DNA of 64,000 bases from Symsagittifera roscoffensis (Eukaryota; Xenacoelomorpha; Acoela; Convolutidae): NCBI RefSeq assembly GCF_963678635.1, contig NC_087070.1, positions 49,827,467 to 49,891,466 on the forward strand, given 5' to 3'. A program made the position numbers and the translations under genes. Below the pieces are notes generated by a model, which was given only the letters and a program-made list of their open reading frames with translations, was not told where the DNA came from and searched no databases. Every line of letters starts with the position of its first letter. The first letter of the stretch is position 1. Shown piece after piece: positions 32,001 to 38,832 of this stretch.

Positions 32001-32148
32001 CCGGGGCCTAGAGGAGGTGGTGACCTGCATTTATGGTCCAGCAGTGACGTACGCGTTCCCAGACCCCCTGGTGACAACGTATCGTCACTCTGTAACGCAC
32101 TTGAGCCTTATCAGTATACTGGATGGGACGGCGTTAAATTGGTGTTAG
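29062..32148 (+). CDS. ORF2b: SGNH/GDSL hydrolase-domain protein
   Basis: 1,028 codons. The N-terminal 210 residues carry SGNH hydrolase blocks: I with G-D-S-L (about residue 57, nucleophile Ser), II (Gly in F-A-G-A-A), III with G-T-N-D (about 104) and V with D-G-I-H-F-D (about 198, Asp and His). A second segment (about 475-690) repeats the fold order in degenerate form (V-A-G-S-D-F-E-G, then A-G-M-N-D-H, then a Rossmann-like run), without a clear catalytic Ser. Hydrophobic stretches near 830-870 may contact membrane. No ATG precedes the first block; the first is about 40 codons in, so the listed GTG start is only the frame limit. GDSL esterase ORFs are known as ORF1 of some non-LTR elements and as a third ORF in bdelloid rotifer LTR elements, where membrane targeting was suggested. 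It stops at TAG 32146-32148; the minus copy has a Glu codon there. Confidence 0.85.
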   Translation: MILSYKKNTEGRYHRHNRLDWSTEQKARRDCFHDAAWVQYMAPPRVPEGAVHLIVGDSLVRVLTRIRSHWQTGILSFAGAATPQMLATLDMLGMTKVYTVTLMIGTNDVSRGEARKITRLHDKVSCLLEELRIQMDPILLTICTVPYNMMFDQHALEMNEKVRNLNKGIRDIHRKSVLPVRLLDVAERMEKEGFPEDTSSDGIHFDRPRGAEWLNDVFQEHINALEADLLETAQFTLGPPPNPPFLASRALSGRLGPRVDTRDSSRSSQTRLQSATPMESEEVTSSTPPSSAISSVVVAESKRENKSMETARLRYPEKVKELDLESLECRQELAETLGIERVSHEDLNRHHCVDWLRAHEAHFSRAKLMETTDLTGIPTKTIMGPINYRPLKLLGSPGLIAEPPKHRTNIARIRLATPAQLKVVDKLLNPGGTGLPDAAYEGSKLAEDPRYGKPCGSTQLAKTLAVYDRADPAAARVVIVAGSDFEGTSPKLFWPETLIYSLPGAELNQMLTLVVAIKSEMPCEPELLLFAGMNDHLHAMGLLEQLKGDEIPTSRKIWEAIQALFAAMNEVQENVVSRFGSKTKVVFTTSPGYANMPPALQFVYAVLILIAEGSEWRILMAAPNRELEPSNLRKSELAAAWADISHALRGFYGLADILIVLDEVLLHEISNFARQLKFSPVIGDDHPAISKLTASLWFRSMDVKITNSTSKSRGPSNERRNVAETEKQLGSLKYRLTQENGWWPFLTPRLENATNKTREEAPLLVKQVWSFLEKQLELAEVRDMTAANEVTIAGFWREHATGELKTRRDYEILKFLSPCWEKEFLAGIFGTTATIFGAFVQEILGMPISLLLALYLVYPRYLFNMGPAYMFSRGVETLRVDGYLALVLLTHGELVSFHRLMEYGEPLSMGRVHTSIETSSYKCAAGLKTLLVQYLMMQNRHMTGEDENPTSREEWKKTNRGMPLLTDLCLAMRSDPMGIIRGLEEVVTCIYGPAVTYAFPDPLVTTYRHSVTHLSLISILDGTALNWC

Positions 32149-32154
32149 CAGGAG

Positions 32155-33681
32155 GTGCTCAGAGGGCGAATGAGCAACACGGTACTCTTTGGAAAGGTGA
32201 AAGATGCCGAGCTGATAGTGTACAACTTCAGGGGGCAAATGCAATGTAGAATGGGAGGCAAGCGAGAGGGTCCCATTGAAATGTATCCCAAATTCTGGAA
32301 CTTGAACCCATTGACGGCGGACGGACGAGAAATCTTGAGAATTCCTGCCTGGAAGGAGTGCTTCGCACTGGTGAAGAGGGAGCTGGAGACCATAATGGAG
32401 AAAGAAATCCTCCCGGCCACCATGCCTGAGTTCCCAATAGTCAGGAGGATGACCTTAGGAATGAATAGTCCCTTGGTAGTTCCCTCCATAATGGCGAGGA
32501 TGACGACGGAGGAAATGCAGAAGGATTTCACTGATGGCTGGGACCCCCTGTTCATTGGCTACACGGCGGCGGTCTACTTCCATACCAGCGAGATGAAGGT
32601 AAACTCGTGGACGACGCAAGCGAAAAAGAGTAGAGGTTCGCAGCCCCCAGGGTATGAGGTGCGGAAGGTCTTGAGAACTCTTGAGAAGGAGGGACTTGAG
32701 AACATGTTACCCATATGGGATGATGGCAGGATGATCGTGATGGAGGGGCACGTCGCACTGGTGGACGACATGAAATTTGCCACGAGAAAATATAAGGCGC
32801 CCTATGGCTTGGAACAGGTGGAAATAAGACAGGAAGGAACAGAACTAGATGCAGCAGGTCAACTGCACGTAGCACTGACGGAATACAAAAAGCTGGATCC
32901 TACGACACCATCACCACTGTCCGTGGACACACCTGGAGACAAGAGGAGCGGACCCGTCGAGGACCGATTTAAGAAAATTCTCGAGAGAAGGAGACATGAG
33001 TCAGAAGAAGAGAGTATGGATGAAACTCTCAGTGAAGCCGGTGAAGACATGGAAGTGGGGAATACGCCTGAACCAGGGCCATCGGGGGAGGAGCTCACCA
33101 CTCAAGAGCTGTTGAAAGATTTGAGCGAGGAGAATTGGGCAGATACTGCCACACCACCCCTGGTTCCGTCTCCCCGGAAGGATCTGGAATTGCCATTGGC
33201 AGGTGAGACCTTCAATATGGGGATGTTACTCTTGAGCTCGGAGGAAAGGGAGAAGAACACGTTCGAAGGGAACAGGGACATATTCTTGGGATCTCTCGAG
33301 GGTGATGCTTGGCAGGAATTCCTGGAGGAATTCAATCGAGAAGTGGGCAGCGAGACGACGCTGGACAAGTTCAAGAAGGAACTGTGGGACGCAGTAGTGA
33401 GATTCGGGGAACCGCTCCTGATAGGAACGGGCCTGGATGAGAAAGCAAGAAAAGAGCTGCTGAACAAGCTAGTGGAGCTGAGGAACGCACGATCGAAGAC
33501 TAGAAAAGAGAAATGTGAGGACAGCTCTACTCTGAAACAAAAAACTGTGGATAAAATGGTTGATGATATAAAAAGGGATAAGGTTGGGACTAGTAATATG
33601 ATTAAAAGTACTAATATCCTTAAGGCTCGAGCAGGGGGAGGCAAGAGTTGGAAGGAGTGGATGGAGAGGTCGAATCAGTGA
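32155..33681 (+). CDS. ORF2c: continuation of ORF2b after an in-frame TAG, unknown function
   Basis: About 508 codons, in exactly the same frame as ORF2b and separated from it only by the TAG at 32146-32148. The minus-strand copy reads through this point, and the flanking residues align on both sides (N-W-C before; L-x-x-x-M-S after), so this is one protein interrupted by a nonsense change or by stop-codon readthrough. The first about 250 residues are globular (F-P-I/L-R-R-M-x-L-G block shared with the minus copy); the rest is acidic and Ser/Pro-rich. No recognised domain. The ATG at 32170 would be the first possible independent start. It ends in TGA at 33679-33681, overlapped by the ATG of the next frame. 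Confidence 0.7.
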   Translation: MLRGRMSNTVLFGKVKDAELIVYNFRGQMQCRMGGKREGPIEMYPKFWNLNPLTADGREILRIPAWKECFALVKRELETIMEKEILPATMPEFPIVRRMTLGMNSPLVVPSIMARMTTEEMQKDFTDGWDPLFIGYTAAVYFHTSEMKVNSWTTQAKKSRGSQPPGYEVRKVLRTLEKEGLENMLPIWDDGRMIVMEGHVALVDDMKFATRKYKAPYGLEQVEIRQEGTELDAAGQLHVALTEYKKLDPTTPSPLSVDTPGDKRSGPVEDRFKKILERRRHESEEESMDETLSEAGEDMEVGNTPEPGPSGEELTTQELLKDLSEENWADTATPPLVPSPRKDLELPLAGETFNMGMLLLSSEEREKNTFEGNRDIFLGSLEGDAWQEFLEEFNREVGSETTLDKFKKELWDAVVRFGEPLLIGTGLDEKARKELLNKLVELRNARSKTRKEKCEDSSTLKQKTVDKMVDDIKRDKVGTSNMIKSTNILKARAGGGKSWKEWMERSNQ

Positions 33682-34895
33682 TGATAGCCACAACACCCTC
33701 GAGCAGAGATGTGAAGACTCGCAAGAGGAAGAGAGAAGTGGAAGGATGGGGTAGTCCTTCAGTGGATGCTGTTTCGGAAGGAAACTTGAGAGAGACGGCG
33801 CCCATCGTTTTGGCTCGATGCAAGACGGCGGCATACAAGAACAGCTCGGAGCTCAGGAAACCACTTGAAGTAGAAAAGGAAATGGAGGTTTCCGCCAGTT
33901 CGACGTCAGAAGAAGACTTCAAGCCTCAGAAGGTAAACGTGAAGAGAGGTTCAACGAACGGACAGGTAGGGGAAGTGGAGATCGGCAAAGAATGGATCTC
34001 GAAGGCACATCAGGACATGGGCAAACAAGTGACGAGTGATCCATTGGAGAGGAACAAGACGAGGAACACTTCCCGGACGTGGTGGGTGGCCCTCGAAACA
34101 TTGAAGGAAATGGAGGACTGCTTGAAGAAGTTGGACAGTGGAATAGCTCGCAGACGACGCAATTGGGCCACCCAGCAAAAAGCCGAGGTTAATAAGATAG
34201 AGATGGCGAGTCATCTGAAGAGGTCCTGGCAGAGTTTGTTGAAGGATCATTTTGAAGAGGCGATGAGAACATCCTCATCAGCACCGCCACTAATGGCGAA
34301 TCCCTTCGTTAGAACTGCGGGACAATTAATGTTCACCTGGAGTCTGGTGGGAATAGAGTTGGAGACATTGACCTCGTATGACAGGCTGAAGTTGGGAAGC
34401 AAAAAGCTAGAGGTGTATCAGGCACTGATGCAACACGTGGCCAGGGACAATTCAGGCTTGAGCCTGGCTAGAAGAAAAGATGCCACATGTTTCTTGAGAT
34501 GGATAATGTCAATGATGTCTGATAGCACCATCCTGGCATGCCACCAGAGAGCAAGTGGAAGTAAAACCATGGAGAGAAGAGTCTCAACGATCATCTTGAA
34601 CGTATATCAGAGTACAGGAATAGAGAAAGAAGATGATTCCAGACTATCCTTAGAGAACCATCGAAAGCTGGACGAGGTACGGAGGTTCTCTAATAAGAAG
34701 TTCGAGGAAGAACATGATGTTCACCGTAACCTGGCCTCGTCAGAACAGTACTCGAGACTCAGTGAGAAGGGGGAATACCAATATGTGTCTGGAGTAATGG
34801 GAATAGCCTACAATCCCTTCTTAGACTCGGAAGCTGGAGGAGCCCACAGAAACCATGAGGTAGCGGAGCTACTGAAGTTTTGTCAGAAAGAATAA
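33648..34895 (+). CDS. ORF2d: unknown protein segment with basic nuclear-signal-like patch
   Basis: 415 codons in the -1 frame relative to ORF2c. The first ATG is at 33681, overlapping the upstream stop (TGATG). Near the N-terminus is K-T-R-K-R-K-R-E, which resembles a classical nuclear localisation signal. The middle is helical and fairly rich in Met, Trp and Leu; the end is charged. No domain recognised. GGGGG at 33634-33638 is a possible missing-base site that would join it to ORF2c. It ends in TAA at 34893-34895, again overlapped by the next ATG (TAATG). Confidence 0.6.
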   Translation: MEGVDGEVESVMIATTPSSRDVKTRKRKREVEGWGSPSVDAVSEGNLRETAPIVLARCKTAAYKNSSELRKPLEVEKEMEVSASSTSEEDFKPQKVNVKRGSTNGQVGEVEIGKEWISKAHQDMGKQVTSDPLERNKTRNTSRTWWVALETLKEMEDCLKKLDSGIARRRRNWATQQKAEVNKIEMASHLKRSWQSLLKDHFEEAMRTSSSAPPLMANPFVRTAGQLMFTWSLVGIELETLTSYDRLKLGSKKLEVYQALMQHVARDNSGLSLARRKDATCFLRWIMSMMSDSTILACHQRASGSKTMERRVSTIILNVYQSTGIEKEDDSRLSLENHRKLDEVRRFSNKKFEEEHDVHRNLASSEQYSRLSEKGEYQYVSGVMGIAYNPFLDSEAGGAHRNHEVAELLKFCQKE

Positions 34896-35194
34896 TGGAA
34901 ATAGACGCGGTGGAAAAAGAGGGGCCGAGCCTGGGCCTGATTCTTGAGAAAACACCAGAGGTGATAAGCATACCGCGCTCAAACAAGAGAGTTGAAGTGA
35001 ACATGGGCGGTGGAAATGGCTTGTTAACCACGAACTTGGGAGTGATATGGAAGCTACTAACACCCTCCTGGTGTCCACATCCCCATGCGAGTCTAATCGA
35101 GGAAACCACCGAGCGAGTGAGGTTAGCACCAACGGAAGATGAAGATCTGACGAAGTTGAGTGTGCTACATAAGCTAATCACGCCCCAGATGTAA
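34880..35194 (+). CDS. ORF2e: short segment of ORF2
   Basis: 104 codons; ATG at 34895 overlaps the ORF2d stop. It is in the -1 frame relative to ORF2d and in the same frame as ORF2f, from which it is separated by the TAA at 35192-35194 only. TTTT at 34878-34881 is a possible missing-base site that would join ORF2d to this segment. No recognisable motif. It is probably an internal piece of one long ORF2 and not a separate gene. Confidence 0.5.
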   Translation: MSERIMEIDAVEKEGPSLGLILEKTPEVISIPRSNKRVEVNMGGGNGLLTTNLGVIWKLLTPSWCPHPHASLIEETTERVRLAPTEDEDLTKLSVLHKLITPQM

Positions 35195-35236
35195 GAGCCA
35201 AGCGAAAGGACGAGCGACCCCGGGTCAGCAAAGAAA

Positions 35237-36838
35237 TTGGAGCCGGGTAGCTGTCTGGATTCGACGTGTGGGAACGGAGAGCACATCTGCGATGGACGGT
35301 CATGCGTCAGAATACTGTCGTTTCAAAAAGAAGACCTGGTCACTTGGTTCGAAGACATCACAGAAAGGGAGAAAAGTGAAGTGCAAATAATAGCGGAATG
35401 TTACGCGAGAACCACGGTGAATATAGCGACAGCTCTCGGATTCTTCTCGAGAATGTGTGGTCTGCAGGCACTGGAGAGACTGGAATCTGAACATCATTTA
35501 GTGACGGCGTTGAGCGTAGAATCATGGCCCGGGGTGTTGCAGGTGACTCAAAAACACATCCGGAGCTGGAAAGTTGGTCTTGAGGCGGAAATGGGATTTC
35601 CCATGAGCGAAGCTTATGGCTTGCCATTGAACGCGAAATCGCTGATAGGGTCAATGATGGCCAACTTGTGCGGAAGTCACTACCCGCTACACATGGCGAT
35701 GGTGGAAGTGTCCAGCCAGAGAATACTGGTGGACAAGGCCTTCTCGGTGCCCAAGTGCGTGAGGTTGGCTCGGATGTCGCATCACTCGCACAAGTTGTTG
35801 AGAAAAATCAAAGGGACAGTACCAAAAGAATTGAGAGATGACTTAAGCGAAATTTGGGGAGAAGATCTTCTGAAGTTGGAAAGAGAAAACACAAGCGATC
35901 ACGAGAGACAAAACGTGATCGGAAAACCTGTGGGAAGTACTCCGAACCTGGAGGATAACGACGCGATGCACGAGAAAATGATGGAGCTTGAGCCTCTCTT
36001 GGAAGCCTCAGGGGAGCGTAATCTCAGGAGCATTGAGATCTCTCATGGGGAATGCCCATGCCACTGTTTGGCACAAACGGTGTGGTATCCAGATCACAAG
36101 AACCTTTGCCTGGTGTGGGATGTGGAAGAGATTCGGTCGATCGGACTACTGGATCACCGGCAGAAGGTGACGCTCTTAGTAGTGAGTACGATGTTAGCTC
36201 TGAGATGGATAGAAGAGAATATAACGAAGTATCGGGAGGCGACGACGCCAACGGCTGAGTCAATATACGCGATAGACTACAGCAGGAGACTCGAGTTGTT
36301 TGAGACTGCGTGCAAAGTATTCGCCATACCGACGGAAGTCAGGCACGTATGGAGTCGCTTGAGGTACTTTCCATGGTTTCGGGCGACACTGACGTCTTGG
36401 TTGTACATGACAACGAAAGATCACATGAGAAAACATCAAAAAGAGTATCGACAGTTCCAGGCCGAGATTGGGCCGGAAGCTTTCAAGAGACCCCTGCTAA
36501 CCCATCGTAATGCGATCACGGCAGGATGGAAAAGAGTGGGTAAGATGTCTAGAGACAATACCAAAGCGAGGGAGTCGATACTAGAGGAAGACCTGGCGAA
36601 GAACGTGAGCTTGAGCCTGCACAACTCCTTTTGCTTGAACCGAGAAGCTAGGGTGAAGGCACTACCCAACCAAGCAAAGAGGTTGCAGGAGCAGAGAGAA
36701 TGGATGCGATCCTATGAACAGCTGAAGGCTTGGGAGGAGATTGTGATTAGTTCCGATGATGAAGAGGAACTGTTGAGACAGTTTGCCGCATCTAGCACTT
36801 CAGGATGCAATACCTCCAAGGCGAAGAGTACAAGATGA
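35237..36838 (+). CDS. ORF2f: C-terminal segment of ORF2 with SUMO-interaction-like tail
   Basis: 533 codons, open upstream to the TAA at 35192-35194 (same frame as ORF2e); the listed TTG start is only a frame limit. The N-terminal part has several Cys (S-T-C-x5-H-I-C-x3-S-C), and a later S-H-G-E-C-P-C-H-C patch could bind metal. The middle is helical. Near the C-terminus E-E-I-V-I-S-S-D-D-E-E-E fits a SUMO-interaction motif (hydrophobic core followed by Ser and acidic residues). No known enzyme or env features. It is the last coding block before the 3' LTR, 431 bp away. Confidence 0.65.
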   Translation: MEPGSCLDSTCGNGEHICDGRSCVRILSFQKEDLVTWFEDITEREKSEVQIIAECYARTTVNIATALGFFSRMCGLQALERLESEHHLVTALSVESWPGVLQVTQKHIRSWKVGLEAEMGFPMSEAYGLPLNAKSLIGSMMANLCGSHYPLHMAMVEVSSQRILVDKAFSVPKCVRLARMSHHSHKLLRKIKGTVPKELRDDLSEIWGEDLLKLERENTSDHERQNVIGKPVGSTPNLEDNDAMHEKMMELEPLLEASGERNLRSIEISHGECPCHCLAQTVWYPDHKNLCLVWDVEEIRSIGLLDHRQKVTLLVVSTMLALRWIEENITKYREATTPTAESIYAIDYSRRLELFETACKVFAIPTEVRHVWSRLRYFPWFRATLTSWLYMTTKDHMRKHQKEYRQFQAEIGPEAFKRPLLTHRNAITAGWKRVGKMSRDNTKARESILEEDLAKNVSLSLHNSFCLNREARVKALPNQAKRLQEQREWMRSYEQLKAWEEIVISSDDEEELLRQFAASSTSGCNTSKAKSTR

Positions 36839-37269
36839 ATGGGCAGATCGGATGGATCTTGAGTCTTGAGAGGGAAGGGGGGCTTGAGCGTGGATTCGAG
36901 TGAAACTTGGACTCACGAAAAAGAAATTTTAACAAAGCAAATATTGTTACTAATATACTATATTTATTATATAAATCGAAATGCTGCAATGACAATTTCC
37001 TGATTGAATAGGACAAAAGAGATTTTAAAATGATTGGCTTGAAAAGCGAAAGTTCAAGGGTGCAGGTGTATGCAGATTTTGGTTGCTGTTTAGCAATAGT
37101 GTGAAAATTTTAAATGGCTGTGAATTTTGGGGTGTAGATAAGCTTAAATCTGCTGCAAACTTCTGTAAATGACCACTGGCACTGTATCTTGAGCAACACT
37201 CGGTTTTTCTGGGACTCACTGGCAGAGGACAGCGCGCGATGAGGACATCGATCTCGAGTCCGGGGAGTA
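36839..37269 (+). other. 3' untranslated region and candidate polypurine tract
   Basis: 431 bp without genes. GAGTCCGGGGAGTA (37256-37269) directly abuts the 3' LTR and is the best polypurine-tract candidate, although short and interrupted. A longer purine run, GAGAGGGAAGGGGGG, lies at 36868-36882, too far from the LTR to be the normal tract. Confidence 0.5.
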
Positions 37270-38187
37270 TGTGCCAGTCGGTCATATTTGGAAGTTTGAC
37301 CTTGAGAGGAGCAAAAAACACTTGATTTTGGAGTGAAATTTAATTTTTCAAAATTTCGAATGGAACCTGTCATGCACGATTTTCTCGCGAGAACTGAAAA
37401 TCAGAAAAAGAGATCAGAACAATTTCAGAACAATTGAGTCGCATACGCGGGAAAGTTGCAAGAAAAAGCAGTAGGAAATTGCTATTCGCAATTTCCATCA
37501 CTATAATAATCGAGAGTAGAGCTGTCCCATCTGTGACAGAGACGAGAGCATTCCCTCGAATTGGATTATAACGACTGGAGTATTATTCGGAACTGGACTA
37601 GAGTGAACCTTCGGTGGAAAGGTGGACAGCTTGAGTGTCCTAATGGTTCACAAGAAAACTATTGTCTAGAGAGTAAACTCGTTCTCATTGTTAAAACTAT
37701 AAAACATTAGACTCATTTAGTTGCGTTATTTAATTCTTGAGTTAATTACCGACTGGATTATTTCCCACTTCTTGAGCGTGCTACTATGTGAGTACAAATT
37801 TAAATTCCTAGAGTGTGTTTTATAATTGTTATGTTGAGGTAAGGCGAGTTTGAGGTTGATCCATCTGAAATGGATCAAAGTTCCACTGTCTAATAAAAAA
37901 GTAACTTAACGGATTGTTCCAACCCGGTTTTTAACGGCGTTCATGTATTTTGGGTATCTAGAGACCTAAGTATGGGGACGTTTCTAATTCTAGAGTGGGG
38001 GGATATTTTAGTAGTAGCCTTTAAGCTGTAACGGGTCGTAGTCTCAATGTCACAAGCGAACCGAACTGGCTCCGACCGTTCTTGAGGTAGAAAAACACAA
38101 GAGATAGTGTCCCTGACCCTTGAGCCAGTGGTTATAGGGCCTATTTTTCTTAAGCCTCATGTGTGACTGCAGTAGACGAATGTTACA
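37270..38187 (+). repeat. 3' LTR
   Basis: Direct copy of 15257-16174 with three differences in 918 bases. Begins TGTGCCAGTCGG and ends GAATGTTACA. Its poly(A) signal is at 37892-37897. Confidence 0.95.
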
Positions 38188-38832
38188 TCCTTCAGCCTTC
38201 AGGATTTGTCCAATCGTTCAAATAACGTTCTTATTCCTTCTAAATCGCCAATTCGGAAGGTTCGCTGCTAAAAATTCGAAATCGCCAAATCTGCATTTTG
38301 GCACATTCTGGTAGAATGTCACACTCCGTCGCTGTGTAGTATTTGGGCGAATGTAATTTGAGCGTTCTGGTCGAAGCCGGAGAACAGTAACGTTTTTGTC
38401 GACCCGATGTTAGAAAGACCGCCAAAAGAACTGGCTTGGTAGAGACGGTGAAAAGCATGTAGAGCTCTGTTTAGACGTTGGCCAGTCGTCTTAGAACCTA
38501 GCTTTATTTTCCGTCGATATGTACTTCCGGGCGAATGTTACAAACGAGTAGAATTAAGGTAACTGACGCCTGCCAGTCGTTAATAGGTACTTTTTCTACG
38601 CTCCGTCGCTGTGTAGTATTTGGGCGAATGTTACAATGAATTTATCAGAAATTCGGGCTAACAAATTCTTCTATTACAGGCTAGATCTAATTTTTGATCA
38701 CAGATGCTCGTAATTTTTCATCGCTTACATGCCAAAGTGCTAAAACTTGTTTGGAACTCTAGAACTGTTGTCGGTGGTAAGTTGCTGCGAAGTCATAATA
38801 ATGATTGTATATTTTTTCGCCTTTCAGTGCTC
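38188..38832 (+). other. Region upstream of DZANK1 with short repeats resembling the LTR ends
   Basis: No ORF of note. CTCCGTCGCTGTGTAGTATT followed by TGGGCGAATGT occurs at 38324-38354 and 38602-38632. Two units (38481-38542 and 38572-38636) each start with GCCAGTCGT and end with GCGAATGTTACA, close to the first and last bases of the adjacent LTR. Probable splice acceptors (TTATTACAG near 38680, CGCCTTTCAG at 38827) suggest a non-coding first exon of DZANK1 further left. Confidence 0.5.

Larger units (their letters stand above)
15257..38187 (+). mobile_element. Complete giant Ty3/Gypsy-type LTR retrotransposon, 22.9 kb
   Basis: Bounded by two direct 918-bp repeats (15257-16174 and 37270-38187) that I aligned base by base: they differ at two internal positions and one terminal position. 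Between them are gag, protease, RT, RNase H and integrase in Gypsy order, then a spacer and about 8.9 kb of extra coding sequence. Typical Gypsy elements are 5-12 kb, so this one is unusually large. LTR identity suggests recent insertion, yet the coding regions carry four one-base frame shifts and two in-frame stops. I found no convincing target-site duplication: the 5' flank ends CTATC and the 3' flank starts TCCTT. It lies head-to-head (5' ends facing) with the related minus-strand element. Confidence 0.95.

Noticed and set aside
27986-36838. Retroviral envelope glycoprotein
   Set aside because: The position fits, but there is no signal peptide, furin site, fusion peptide or C-terminal membrane anchor; motifs are SGNH and coiled coil.
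36868-36882. Long purine run as the polypurine tract of the 3' LTR
   Set aside because: It lies about 390 bp from the LTR, whereas the tract must abut it; 37256-37269 is in the right place.
38704-38832. Extra 43 residues at the N-terminus of DZANK1
   Set aside because: The family-like sequence starts at ATG 38833, a good splice acceptor ends at 38827, and the upstream residues do not resemble DZANK1.
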